Source of the DNA: Euryodendron excelsum
Lineage: Eukaryota > Streptophyta > Magnoliopsida > Ericales > Pentaphylacaceae
Direction of reading: 5' to 3'
Assembly (NCBI GenBank): GCA_033060915.1
Contig: CM065384.1
Coordinates: 35,047,501 to 35,111,500, forward strand
DNA length: 64,000 nt
Under the pieces are notes generated by a model, which ran no database searches, was not told the origin of the DNA, and saw only the letters and a program-made list of their open reading frames with translations. Positions 23,560 to 35,839 of the stretch are shown one piece after another. A program made the translations under genes and the position numbers. Position 1 is the stretch's first letter, and every line of letters begins with the position of its first letter.

Positions 23560-23960
23560 CCCTTGTCCCCTGTTTTTTCCCTCCAAACTTGCCCTAGCTT
23601 ATGCGTCGATTGGTCGATCGAGTTCAGCCGTCGAGCCCTTTCCCTCTCACCCTCTGGCGATATCTCGGCCCTCCGCCAAGCTTCCTCTCCCAGCTCTCCG
23701 GCGACCTTCGTCTCCCTCTTCAGTCAGTGTGGTTGTTTCCCGTCGTCGCAAACCAGGTAAGCTAGCTTCTTTCTTTCTCTGTCTCTCTCTGTCTCTATCT
23801 CGCTGTCTTTGTCTTGCTGTCTCTCATATGTCAGTCTCTCCCAGCCCTCCGGCGACCTTCGTCTCCCTCTTCAGTCGGTGTGGTTGCTTCCCGTCGTCGC
23901 AAGCCAAGTGAGCTTCTTTCTTTCTCTGTCTCTGTCTCTATCTCTTTCTGTCTCTGTCTC
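23560..23960 (+). promoter_or_regulatory. duplicated 5' leader with splice donors
   Basis: A ~150-bp unit is tandemly duplicated (about 23686-23765 and 23838-23918, sharing CTCCGGCGACCTTCGTCTCC). Each copy ends in a donor-like site: CAGGTAAGC in the first and CAAGTGAGC in the second. CT-rich tracts follow each. It is probably the untranslated first exon of the transposase gene, with a leader intron ending before 25444. Confidence 0.45.
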
Positions 23961-23999
23961 GCTGTCTCTCATCTCAGTCTGTAATGGGGACCATTTTGA

Positions 24000-25443
24000 A
24001 TGCATTTCGAACATCATGTGGTCACCGAATATCTAAGTCTCTAATGGGCATGCACCGAACATCTGAGTCTGTAATGGGCACCGAATGTCTGATATATGCT
24101 TGCATCATGTGGTCTGTCCTTCCAGATTGAATGCATTTCGAACAATTCATGGGTTAGAAATTTCGAAAATATTTATCAATATGTTAGAAAAATTACGTAG
24201 GGCTTTACTTACAAATTTTGTTAGAAGTTGAAACCTTCACAAACTCAATTGGCACTCTTTGAGCTGTCAAATAATTACAGGAAATTATTTGATTTGTTTT
24301 ATCTAATTAAGGAGGCTAGCATTCTTTGTAAGGCAATCTATGCTCTGAAATCATTGTTTCATTCTTATAAAATGTAAATTAGTTAGCATTACTAAGCATA
24401 ACATTCCCAATTCCTGACGAAAAATTTGGATTGAACAATAGATAACACCAAGTGCTTGCATTGTGGGGATGACAAGGTTGACTATATAATGGGAAAAAAT
24501 TCTGAATCATCAAAAGAATGAGATAGCAATAGAAAGATTACTAGTTGTTTCATAAAACAACGTTATTTGGAGGCAATTTTCTATAAACAATGGATGTTAA
24601 GGAGATATCTTTCAATTCCTAGTTGTTTCATAAGGTAGCTAGTTGTTTCAAATGAGAATAAAAAAAGTCTTTGTTATAAAAAGGAAGTATAAAATCAATT
24701 ACACTAGTGAATTTTAGAAAAGAAAAGAAAATCGGTTTAACAAATAAATAAATAAATTGTATAAAAAAAATTGAAGGCCCCAAATTTTTAAAAATTACAT
24801 GCCATACTTGAGGTCTTATATACTTTTTGCATCTTTTTCTAAAAAATGCCGTAATAGTTTTTATATCTCTTTCATTACTTTGGTGCTAACGTTGTTGGTA
24901 CATGTTATTTATTGTTTAAATTTTAAATAGCTCTTGCATGTGTTGTATTCATACATATGTATTTTAATTAACTCATGTAGTTATGAGTTAATTAAAATAT
25001 AAACCTTAGACCCGTTCAAGAATCGTCATCTGTGTTTGTGGATTCAACTCGATGAGACGGTTCTTGAATTGTCCAGTTTTGGACAGTTTGGGACTGCATA
25101 AATCTATATAATAGTCAGTAGCTCACCGCTTTAAGTTGTTATTCTTTCATGGAGAGTCTCTGTGGCAACCTCTGTGTTCTCTAGGTATATACGGGATGTG
25201 GTGTATAGCATTACACTTTGTCTACGTCGTGTATTTGGAGAACTACAGGGAGATGCTGCCGGATTTTCTTGAAAGACGGACAAAGCGGTTTGAGTTGTTT
25301 TCTATTATATAGATTATGCATTCCTGAATGGGATAAGACCACCTACCTATTAGAGAGGAGTTGGATGGATAGGTTTCACGTTGCATGACCATGTATGATT
25401 GATATTGACTTGTAGTGTCTAAGTAACTAATATTTATGTTAAC
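24000..25443 (+). other. CACTA leader region, non-coding
   Basis: AT-rich sequence between the 5' leader and the transposase start, probably an intron. It includes a perfect hairpin at 24960-24999. Two phrases, AATGGGCACCGAATGTCTG (24073) and AATGGGCATGCACCGAACATCTG (24042), form a short imperfect duplication. No coding capacity is seen. Confidence 0.5.
24960..24999. repeat. perfect 17-bp-stem hairpin
   Basis: TATTTTAATTAACTCAT is followed by a 6-base loop (GTAGTT) and its exact complement. It lies about 440 bp upstream of the transposase start codon. Confidence 0.85.
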
Positions 25444-28400
25444 ATGAACAGAAAAATGGACAGGAGTTGGATTGATTCTGGTAATAGGCTGTCGAGGGAA
25501 TATGTGGATGGAATTGAACAGTTTCTTGTGTTTGCATACATTGGTAAGGGTGCAGATTTAGTGATCTACTGTCTTTGTAGGGATTGTGGGAATTGCTACT
25601 ATTTGCCACGAGTAACTGTGCGCGAACATCTTCTCAGCAAGGGGATGTTAAGGAAATATAAGATATGGACTAGTCACGGGGAATCATATCTTTCTACTTC
25701 TAGTCACCCTTATCCAGAAAATGAAATGTTGGGGGACTCAGTCTTTAGGGATGATATGGTCAGAATGATACATGATGCTATACCGTATGTAGATGCAAGT
25801 TTGAGAATGATGAGGGCCAGATAGGAGCGAATGAAGAAACTGTTAACTATTTCAAACTTCTAGAAGAGGCACAAAGTGAATTGTATCTGGGATGTAAGAA
25901 ATTTAGTAAATTGTCGTTCATTGTTCGACTCTTACATTTGAAGGTGCTCAATCATTGGACAGACAAGTCCATAGATATGTTACTTGAGTTGTTAAGCGAG
26001 GCTTTCCCCGAGGGTGTGCAGTTTCCAAAAAATTACTATAAAGCTCAAAAGATAACTGAAGATCTTGGCTTTACGTACATGACTTGGGATGCATGCCCTA
26101 ACAGTTGTATATTGTTCAGGAATGATCACGCTAATATAAATAATTGTGTTATATGTGGTAAATCTAGATGGAAAACGAGTGCCAATACCAAGGAAAATCG
26201 TGGTAAACCGAAGCCTGCAAAACAGATGAGGTATTTTCCTTTGAAGCCAAGGTTGCAAAGATTGTTTATGTCGTCCAGTACATCCCAGTCAATGAGATGG
26301 CATGCAGATGAAAGACCAAATGACGGGACTTTAAGGCATCCTGCTGACTCTGAGGCGTGGAAAGATTTCGATCGACGAAACCCAGTCTTTGCTAGTGATA
26401 GTCGTAATGTGAGGCTTGGGCTATCGTCAGATGGATTCAACTCTTTTAGAACCATGAATATAGTTCATAGCACTTGGCCTGTAGTGTTGATTCCATACAA
26501 TCTACCACCTTGGATGTGCATGAAGCAACCATTCTTTATCCTGTCTGTGCTTATAGATGGGCCAAAAGGACCTGGTGACAAGATTGATGTGTATTTACAG
26601 CCATTAATTGAGGAGTTGAAGGAACTGTGGAATGAAGGTGTACCCACTTTTGATGCTTCGACCAAACAGATGTTTCAGTTGTATGCATGTTTATTATGGA
26701 CAATTAGTGACTTCCCTGGATATGCCACGTTGTCGGGATGGAGTACCAAAGGTGAATATGCTTGCCCCTGTTGCAACAGTCAAACTAAATCCATCAGGTT
26801 GAAGCACGGTAAAAAGTCTGCTTATATGGGCCACTGTCGCTTTTTGCCTCGTGGACATAAATTCTGAAAGGATAAAATATCATTTGATAAGACCCATGAA
26901 TTGAGCCCAAAACCTGATATGTTGTCTGGGTCAGAGCTGTTGTTTCAGTTGGAATCAAAAGGTATTCTTACCCAATACAAAATGGATGACCTTCAAGTAA
27001 GGCACCAGAAATTGAATGAGAAGCAAACTGATAAAGGTGAACCGAAAAACCATAACTGGAAGAAAAAGAGCATCTTCTATGAATTGTCGTACTAGAAGCA
27101 TAATTTAGTAAGACACAATCTTGATGTGATGCATATAGAGAAGAATGTCTGTGACAATGTATTATGGACAATACTTGGAGTTGCTGGAAAGTCGAAGGAC
27201 AATGTGAATGCCAGGCGTGATCTGAAGGTTATGGGAATTAGAGAAGCATTGCACCCGGTAGACAAGGGGGGAAATAAATTGTACTTGCCCCCTGCTCAGT
27301 TCACTATGACTAAGGAGGAAAAATATTTGTTTTTGAAAGTGCTAAAGGAAGTTAGAGTGCCGGATGGGTATGCATCTAATATATCATGACGTGTCCGTTT
27401 AGATGAGGAAACTATTTGGGGTCTAAAGAGTCACGATAATCATGTGATGATGCAACAACTTATTCCCCTGGCTATACGGCATTCTTTGCCTACGAAAGTC
27501 ATTGAACCTTTGATTGAATTGAGCAATTTCTTTAGACAACTATGCTCAAAGGTGAATCGTGCTACTGATTTGCAGCATATTCAAGATCGTATAGCAGTAA
27601 CTCTATGTCATCTTGAGAAATTATTCCCTCCTGCCTTCTTTGATATAATGGAACACTTGCCCATACATTTAGCAAATGAAGCACTGTTATGTGGACCAGT
27701 TCAATACCGATGGATGTACTCGATTGAAAGGTATCTACTAATGTTGAAAGAATATGTTCGAAATAGAACTTTCCCAGAGGGTTCAATAGCTAAAGGGTAC
27801 TTGATGGAAGATTGCATGAATTTCTGTGCTCAATATCTGGATGACATGGAAACCAAAATGAATCGGCCGGTGCGAAACAAAGATGGTCCAGAAAGTAAAG
27901 GCAAATACTGTCGTCTTCAGGACAATCTATTGATTCAAGCTCATCGCTATATCTTGTTCAACACTAAATCAGTGGCACCATTCATAGAGTAAGCAATTTT
28001 TTATAAATTAATTCTACTCATCTTTAAGTATGTTGTAGTTATATATACATGATATTGATGTCTAATTTTACTACACAGTATTCACCTTGAATTCCTTAAG
28101 GAAAAAATGCCTCAAGCATATAATCGTCAAATTCAGTGCGAACATTTTCAAACATTCCACACTTGGTTCAACAACCATGTATGTTTTTTTTTATATATTT
28201 TTTTCAGTCCACCCTAATTTATGTATCCTCAATGAATATAAATGTACCTTCCTTTGCATAACAGGTTCAAACTTTACGAATAATAACTAATATCACATTG
28301 TCAGATGAAATCAATAATTTGGCAAATGGTCCTAATGACATGGGATGGAGGTATAATGCCTACAACATCAATGGGTTTCATTTTCGTGTTAAGCACATGG

Positions 28401-28912
28401 ATGACAGTCAAATTACTCAAAATAGTGGAGTAAGTTTAAAGGCTGAGACCCTGAGTTATGCCAGTTGAAGGGATAATAATCCTCGTATGGGGTTTGTGTA
28501 TTATTATGGGAAGCTGATTGATATTGTTGAAATCCAATACAATAATGGCGTGAAATTTGTCATGTTTAAGTGTGATTGGGTTGATAACATTCGTGGGAAG
28601 AAGGAAGATGCTTTCAAGTTTACATTGGTCAACTTCAACTATTTGTTGTATCGAGATGATCGAGAGACCAATGAACCTTTCATCTTTGCGTCCCAAGCAG
28701 AGCAGGTTTGGTATGCTCCAGACCCCCTACAACCAGACTGGCATGTTGTTGTGAAGATGTCACGGAGAAGTTTGTATGATATGCATTCCTCAGACACTCA
28801 AGCTGAGCCTTATGCAAGTCAACAATTAGAAGAAATTATCGCCCTTCATGATGTAAATGTTCACTGGGTTAGGGAAGGAACAGAAGGAGTAACAGTTGAT
28901 GCTCATGTCTAA
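25444..28912 (+). pseudogene. CACTA transposase, TNP2-like
   Basis: Catalyses excision and insertion of CACTA elements. The start is ATG 25444 or the second ATG at 25456, which begins MDRSWI as in related transposases. In order: transposase-associated N-terminal domain (CLCRDCGNCYYLP, HGESYL), TNP2 core (25809-27988; SDGFNSF, IPYNLPPWMCMKQPF, GYATLSGWSTKGEYACPCC, NLDVMHIEKNVCDNV), DUF4218-like segment (MEHLPIHLANEALLCGPVQY, SIERYLLMLKEYVRN) and DUF4216-like segment (FVYYYGKLIDIVEI, WYAPDPLQPDWHVV). Introns are inferred at 27989-28078 and 28179-28264, both phase-consistent. Breaks: a frameshift near 25800 and stops at 26865, 27093, 27387 and about 28468, each explicable by one transition. Confidence 0.9.
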
Positions 28913-30987
28913 GAGTATATTCTATTTTGCAAAAGTTTTTTGAATATGTATTGCAACAAATTTTTGAATATGTATTGTAACAGTTTATTGAGTATGTATT
29001 ACATCAACTGTAGCAATAATTTTTTGTATATGTATTGCATTAATGCATGTTTTTATGAATATATAAAGCCAATGAAATGATACTAATGGATTATGGTTGC
29101 ATGTTTTTACAATTATGTCATTTGTATATACTTTATATTTGTCTTACCAGGTTATTATGGCGAAAAGGAAGAGAGCTACTAGTTGGACATTATCTGATAT
29201 GTTGCAGTCTGTGAGTACATCTCAGAATGTTTGTACTGACTCAATTCCATCCCAACAACCTACGCTGCAACATTCTCGTCCTTCACCGACAGTTTTATCA
29301 CATCCACCCTTACAGCTAGCTCCATCAGGGCTATCAGGTATAAATGTTCCATCTAAACTTAGCTTGTATTTAATAAATATTTACCATTTTATCTACCTAT
29401 TTATAAATGTTGTAATGTATAGTTGTTATTTTGGATTCACTTGCTTCAGGGCCATCAGGTACCGAGTCATCCACATCATCTTCAAAAAAGGGACGAGGCT
29501 TGGCATTGGGCATTCGTGATTGGGGTGGTGACAATTTTAAATATCATGTCGTATTTGATAAGATGTGGTGCCCAATAGAGGAGAAGAAACAGAACAAACT
29601 CTCAGGGCAGCTGGGCGTCCTCGTGCGTCGCAATGTACCATTGATATATACTGATTGGCCACAGGTACCCCTTCATTTGATTGAACAGATTTGGGAGGAT
29701 GTTAAGGTAAAAAGTTTATTGTTTTTCCATTCAATAAAAACTTTATTATTTATCAATTACATTGATGACTAAATTTTTTTTAAATTCTTTTTTGTAGCGT
29801 AACTTGGAACCTTGTCCGGATGAGTACAAACTGGTTTTCCTAGCAAAATGTCGGCAGTTGTGGAAGGATCACAAATACCATACAAAGAAAAATCATTTTA
29901 CGCCATTCCGACATATTCTGGACCGTTATCCGGATTGTCCTCATGGCATCCGTCCAGATCATTGGAGAGAGCTCGTGGATTATTGGAGGACTGAGTATGC
30001 AGCGGTATGAGTAGAAGGCATCATAGTCATTTGCAATAACACCCGGATTGTCCTTATGTCGGTTAATTATGCCACTCTTTTATAGGAAATTGCGCAAAAG
30101 AATTCCAGGAATAGGGAGCTTCATGGCCCACCTCATAACATTGGGAAGACACCGTTCTTCATAATACGCCATGAGGTACATATTCAATGACAAAATTTAA
30201 CATTTTTATTACATCTTTTTGGTTGAAGCATTCATTAGTCATACTATATGCTTGGTAAATTAGATGGAAGCGGCTGGGGAACGGGCAGACAAGATGAGTG
30301 TCTACTTGAAGACTCGTCGAGCAGATGACCCTGATCTGGTTCCCTATATTGTAAGCAATACTTATTAAAATATTAGGATTCGTATTTTTTAATGTTGTCA
30401 ATTAATTTGTGTTTTGGAATTGTAGAATGAATTTAATCGACTTTTAGAAGAGGTACCTGAGGACACGGATGATACTCGAGACAAAATATTCCACCAAGTG
30501 TTCGGAGATGATGGACATGGCTACTGCCGCACATACGGCACTGGCATTTTACGAGATGTTGTTTATGGGGAACAGGTTGGTGTGTCACAGTCTCAGACGG
30601 AGCCCGCTATGGTGGAAGAGATCACCCGACAGGTTAGGATGACAGTGAGAGAGGATCTAAAAGATGAGCTGCGAGAAGAGTTGAGAGAGGAGATTACCCG
30701 AGAGGTCACCATGCAATTGATGAAGGCCGGTCTCATATCTGTACATGCCACCCGAGAGGTCACCATACAATTGATTAATTCCTTAAATTAACTTATGTAT
30801 ATATATTATTTTTAATATTCGATTATATACTCCACGAAGTTGATGTAATATAGTTTACCATAACATTTAGGTACCGGATGCATCTAGTGGGCACCAGATA
30901 CGGCATGAGTCAGTGGGTGATGATGCTATACCATCTCGTTCGGCCTCATTGCAGCTTTCGGATTCAGCACCTCCACCTCCGGAGCAG

Positions 30988-31479
30988 GTATCCTCATGGT
31001 ACCTTGATGATGTTATACAAATTTATCACTCTTTTTTATTACCTTTTTGTACTGTTGCTTGGTACTCCACCTATCAAGAGTAGAAAAATAGATATCTCTT
31101 TCCTAATAGAAGACAAACTTAGTTTATGAGCACATTAAATATAAGCACGCTTAATGAACTAATAACATCTCATAATAGTAATTGGTCCAACAAATGGGAA
31201 AAATAACTATCCAATATCAATTACTTCGTTGCAATTTATTCCTGCCCAAATTTGGATTACATCCACTCAGGATGTTAAAATGTGACTCAATAAAATATTG
31301 TAGTGTCTAAAGCCATTTACTGAACAATTTCTAGACATATAAGTTGCTTATCCTCAAAAAGACCATTGCTCATTACAAGCCGAAAGAAATGTGTAATACA
31401 AATCTATGACTTGCTCAGTCATGATTTACAAATATATATATATATATATATTGAAAATAGAATGAACAAAGGAGATATC
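30988..31479. other. non-coding lead-in to the tandem array
   Basis: Intron sequence between the inferred exon ending at 30987 and the first repeat unit. It is AT-rich with a TA run at 31433-31451. No gene is seen. Confidence 0.6.
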
Positions 31480-34270
31480 TCTTTCCATACTTTTTTTTTT
31501 CATAAAATACTGTTTTTCAACACTTTTTGGTACTAAAACCGTCAAACGGTCTCGGAAGTCCGTCAAACTTGACACGTAGGATGTTCTAGGCACGAGTGAC
31601 GTGTGGAAAAAAACGGCACATTTGCCGGACTCACAGTCTAAGAAATGTTGCATTTTTTCCTTACTTTTTTTTAAAGAAAAAACTGTTTTTCTACCCTTTT
31701 TGGTACTAAAACTGTCAAACGGTCTCAGAAGTCCGTCAAACGTGACACGTAGCATGTTCTAGGCACGAGTGACGTGTGGAAAAAAACAGCACGGTTGCCG
31801 GAGTCACGGTCTAAGAGTTGTAGCATTTTTTCCTTACTTTTATTTGAGAAAACTATTTTTCAACCCGTTTCGGTACTAAAACCGTCAAACGGTCTCGGAA
31901 GTCTGTCAAACTTGACACGTAGGATGTTCTAGGCACGAGTGACGTGCAGGAAAAAACAGCACGGTTTTCGGAGTCACGGTGTAAGAGTTGTTGCATTTTT
32001 TCCTTACATTTTTTTTTTAAGAAAAAACTGTTACTGAAGCCCTTTTGGTACTAAAACTTTCAAACGGCCTCGGAATTCCATCAAACATCACACGTACCAT
32101 GTTCTAGGCACGGGTGACGTGCGGGAAAAAATGGCACGGTTTCCGGAGTCACGGTCTAAGAGTTGTTGCATTTTTTCCTTACTTTTTTTTTAAGAAAAAA
32201 CTGTTTTTCTATCATTTTCGGTACTAAAACTGTCAAACAGTCTGAGAAGTCCGTCAAACTTGACACGTAGCATGTTCTAAGCACGAGTGACATGTGGGAA
32301 AAAACGGCACGGTTGCCGGACTCACGGTCTAAGAGTTGTGACATTTTTTCCTTACTTTTTTTTCATTAAAAACTGTTTTTCAACCATTTTCGGTACTAAA
32401 ACCTTCAAACGGCCTCGGAATTCCATTAAACTTCACACGTAGCATGTTCTTGGCACGAGTGACGTGTGGGAAAAAACGGCACGGTCGCCGGACTCACGGT
32501 CTAAGAGTTGTTGCATTTTTTCCATACTTTTTTTTTCGTATAAAACTGTTTTTCAACCCTTTTCGGTACTAAAACCGTCAAACGGTCTCAGAAGTCCGTC
32601 AAACTTGACACGTAGCATGTTCTAGGCACGAGTGACGTGTGGGAAATAATGGCACGGTTGCCGGACACACGGTCTATGAGTTGTGACATTTTTTCCATAC
32701 TTTTTTTTCATAAAAAACTGTTTTTCAACCCTTTTCGGTACTAAAACCGTCAAACGGTCTCGGAAGTCCATCAAACTTGACACGTAGCATGTTCTAGGCA
32801 CGAGTGACGTGTGGGAAAAAATGGCACGGTTGCCGGACTCATGGTCTAAGAGTTGTGACATTTTTTCCTTACTTTTTTTTTTTCATAAAAAACTGTTTTT
32901 CAACCCTTTTCGGTACTAAAACCGTCAAACGGTCTCGGAAGTCCGTCAAACTTAGCACGTAGCATGTTCTAGGCATGAGTGATGTGTGGAAAAAAATGGC
33001 AGGGTTGCCGAAGTCACGGTCTAAGAGTTGTAGCATTTTTTCCTTACTTTTATTTGAGAAAAAACTATTTTTCAACCCGTTTCAGTACTAAAACTGTCAA
33101 AGGATCTCGGAAGTCCGTCAAACTTTACACATAGCATGTTCTAGGCACGAGTGATGTGTGGAAAAAAAACGGCACGGTTGCCGGAGTCACGGTCTAAGAG
33201 TTGTGGCACTTTTTCCTTATTTGTTTTTCATAAAAAACAATTTTTCATGCTCTTTCGGTACTAAAACCTTCAAAAGGCCTCGAAATTCCATCAAACTTGA
33301 CACGTAGCAAGTTCTAGGCAAGAGTGACGTGTGGGAGAAAACGGCACGGTTGCCGGAGTCACGGTCTAAGAGTTGTAGCATTTTTTCCTTACTTTTATTT
33401 GAGAAAAAATTATTTTTCAACCCGTTTCGGTACTAAAACCGTCAAACGATCTCGGAAGTCCGTCAAACTTGACACGTAGCATGTTCTAGGCACGAGTGAT
33501 GTGTGGAAAAAAACGGCACAGTTGCCGGAGTCACGGTTTAAGAGTTGTGGCAATTTTTCCTTATTTGTTTTTCATAAAAAATAGTTTTTCAAGCTCTTTC
33601 GATACTAAAACATTCAAATGGTCTCGGAAGTCTGTCAAACTTCACACGTAGCATGTTCTAGGCATGAGTGATGTGTGGGAACAAACGGCACGGTTGCCGA
33701 ACTCTCAGTGTAAGAGTTGTTGCATTTTTTCTTTATTTTTTTTTTGAGAAAAACATGTTACTCAAGCCCTTTCGGTACTAAAACCTTCAAACGGTCTCGG
33801 AAGTCCGTCAAAATTGACACGTAACATGTTCTAGACACGAGTGACATGTGGAAAAAAACAACACGATTGCCGGACTCATGGCCTAAGAGTTGTGGTAATT
33901 TTTCCTTACTTTTTTTTTTCATAAAAAACTGTTTTTCAAGCCCTTTTGGTACTAAAACCTTCAAACGGTCTCGGAAGTCCGTCAAACTTCACACGTAGCA
34001 TGTTATAGTCTCGGGTGACGTGTGGAAAAAAAACGGCACGGTTGCCGAACTCATGGTTTAAGAGTTGTGATATTTTTTCTTTACTTTTTTTTTGAGAAAA
34101 ACATGTTACTCAAACCCTTTCGGTACTAAAACCTTCAAACGGTCTCGGAAGTCTATCAAACTTGACATATAGCAAGTTCTAGGCACAAGTGACGTGTGGA
34201 AAAAAACAGCACGGTTGCTGGACTCTCGGTGGAAGAGTTGTGGCATTGTTTCCTTTCTTTTTTTTTTAGA
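31480..34270 (+). repeat. ~172-bp satellite-like tandem array, about 16 units
   Basis: The marker GGTACTAAAAC recurs at about 31531, 31700, 31870, 32047, 32219, 32391, 32563, 32736, 32910, 33085, 33257, 33429, 33601, 33773, 33946 and 34122. Spacing is 169-177 bp, near nucleosomal length. Each unit has an oligo-T tract, CCGTCAAACGG-type phrases and an inverted repeat ACACGTAGCATG...GTGACGTGT. Minus-strand frames across the units come from the repeat and are not called as genes. The array lies within an inferred intron of the second CACTA gene. Confidence 0.9.
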
Positions 34271-35054
34271 AATATTTTTTTTTATTGACGTTCGTGTTAA
34301 TTTTTTTACTTGTGTTATATATAAGAATTTTCTTTCATATTTTTAAGACATTCCACTCATTGTTGTAGAAAGGAGTAAAGGTTTCTTTGCTTTGTTTTGG
34401 TATTTCGAAACTTGAATTAGCCGAAGGACTTCTTATTAGTACGAATCCTTTGGCAGAATTTGGTGGAGAACCATTGGATCCAAATTTCCATAAAGTTTTT
34501 GTTCAGAATGTCCGAAAACCTAATGCTCTCTTATAAAGATCTCGGCAACATGTTAAAACTGTTAGAGAATCTGTCGGCCGACATGTAGCTTGGCATTCTC
34601 GTGATGTAAATTGCATTTTTATTTCAATAACCCCACATAAATACATGCATATTTATTAATTATCTTTATTGTGTAATTTATTATTGAATCTAATATTTTG
34701 ATTTTTTTTTTCAGGTTGTTCTTAAAGAATAGGTCGATGATGCTCCTATATGGCCTTAGTTTGTGATAAACTAAAAACTCTTTTGTTGTATGGACGTTGG
34801 ATTAGGAATGTTATTTTGCGACAGACTATATGTAATTTAATTAAACCATTTCGATGTTATTGGGAGATATTATTTTTTTTTGGATAAATGTTTAAAAGTT
34901 TGTTTATTTTGTTAAGTATTTTGTAAGTATTTGAATTTAAATGAATGTCAGAATTTTGTTTATTTCGATTATGTTAAATATGTATTTTATCAGGTGTAAC
35001 AAAAAATTACAAACATTATTTGTAATTAATAAGGGGAAATGGTTTTTTCCTCCA

Positions 35055-35486
35055 CAAAAAAGTATTAGCGACGGCATCCAACTGTCGCTAAAGGTGGGAG
35101 CAGTCGGCTGTAATTTTCAGTTTCGACTTCTTTTTGCGACGGTTTTAACCGTCGCTAATAATAGTTATTGCCAGGGCACAAAACCGTCGGTAATAGTGTC
35201 GTGAATGTATTAGCGACGGGTGGAAACCGTCGTAAAAAAAAGTATTTGTGTCGGTAAAATCCGGTCGCAATTATTTTTTTATCTGCGACTGTATTTGCGA
35301 CGGGTTATTACCGTCGCTAAAAGTGGCCGATGCCGTCGTTTGACCGTCGCTAAAACTATTTGCCACCCCACCATTACCGACCCTTGCTTTGCGGTCGCTT
35401 ATCCGTCGCAAATAGTCATTTGCGACGGCAAACACCCCATTTGCGACGGTTTTTTGCCGTCGCAAATAGTCATTTTCTTAGTAGTG
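35055..35486 (+). repeat. 3' subterminal and terminal repeats of CACTA
   Basis: About fifteen direct and inverted copies of GCGACGG / CCGTCGC motifs (for example TTAGCGACGGC, AACCGTCGCTAATA, ATTTGCGACGGT and GCCGTCGCAAATA) end in CATTTTCTTAGTAGTG. They mirror the 5' subterminal region. Confidence 0.85.
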
Positions 35487-35609
35487 GTTTACGTGCTATA
35501 TGAAGAGAAAATTGGTTTTATTATTATTTTTTGTTAACTGAGGAGCAAAGGAATAAATTTGCTTTTGTTTTACCTGTTTTTGATTTTTTTTTAATTTTTC
35601 GTTTTTGTT

Positions 35610-35815
35610 TAAACAAAATTAATGCAGGTGATGGAGGAAGCTCGGAAAACATATCTGAGAAGCTCTATTCTTGGCCATCATTTGGAACATTTGGCTTATC
35701 AGAAATGAAGTAGTATTCAACAAAAAGTCGAGCAGCCAGAAAGAAATTGTTGAATCAATTAAGTTACAGGTGATGTTTTGTATCCAAGCAAAGTCAGGTG
35801 GAGGGTGGCTCAATA
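35610..35815 (+). pseudogene. LINE pol C-terminal remnant
   Basis: The frame at 35671 encodes MAIIWNIWLIRNEVVFNKKS, followed by ESIKLQVMFCIQAK. This matches the region after the zinc-finger/reverse transcriptase domain of plant LINE polyproteins (AxxWxIWLxRNxxVF). Only about 60 codons remain. It could also be a similar segment of a host RNase H-like gene. Confidence 0.5.
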
Positions 35816-35839
35816 GTCATCGTTTTTTCTTCTCTAGTG

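Larger units (their letters stand above)
29157..34759 (+). pseudogene. second CACTA gene, Transposase_24 domain, multi-exon
   Basis: The second gene of plant CACTA elements, thought to help bind element ends. I infer exons 29157-29337, 29450-29706, 29798-30004, 30086-30175, 30264-30350, 30426-~30790, 30871-30987, 34369-34605 and 34715-34759. All have GT/AG borders and most keep phase. The N-terminus is basic (MAKRKRATSW). The Transposase_24 core has CPIEEKKQNKLSG, PDEYKLVFLAKCRQLWKDHK and PDHWRELVDYW. A charged helix of alternating E/R (30620-30720) may form a coiled coil. The 3' part (LLISTNPLAEFGG, HVKTVRESVGRHVAWHS) fits the C-terminal region of such genes and has a TAA at about 34534. The satellite-like array fills the 30988-34368 intron. 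Confidence 0.75.
23276..35486 (+). mobile_element. CACTA (En/Spm) DNA transposon, complete, 12.2 kb
   Basis: The left end is CACTTCATGAAAATAGCC and the right end is the complement of CACTACTAAGAAAATGAC, an imperfect terminal inverted repeat. Both sides carry a GTT duplication (23273-23275 and 35487-35489), the 3-bp type of CACTA elements. Subterminal GCGACGG repeats lie at both ends. Inside are a TNP2-like transposase gene and a second gene with a Transposase_24 domain, both on the plus strand. Four in-frame stops and one frameshift in the transposase mean the copy is not autonomous now, but its structure is intact. Confidence 0.9.

Noticed and set aside
31426..33985. Series of minus-strand frames encoding similar ~60-residue Lys-rich peptides
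   Set aside because: They follow the ~172-bp tandem units. Unit lengths are mostly not multiples of three, frames drop in and out, and there is no shared start context, so this is repeat-driven openness and not a protein family.
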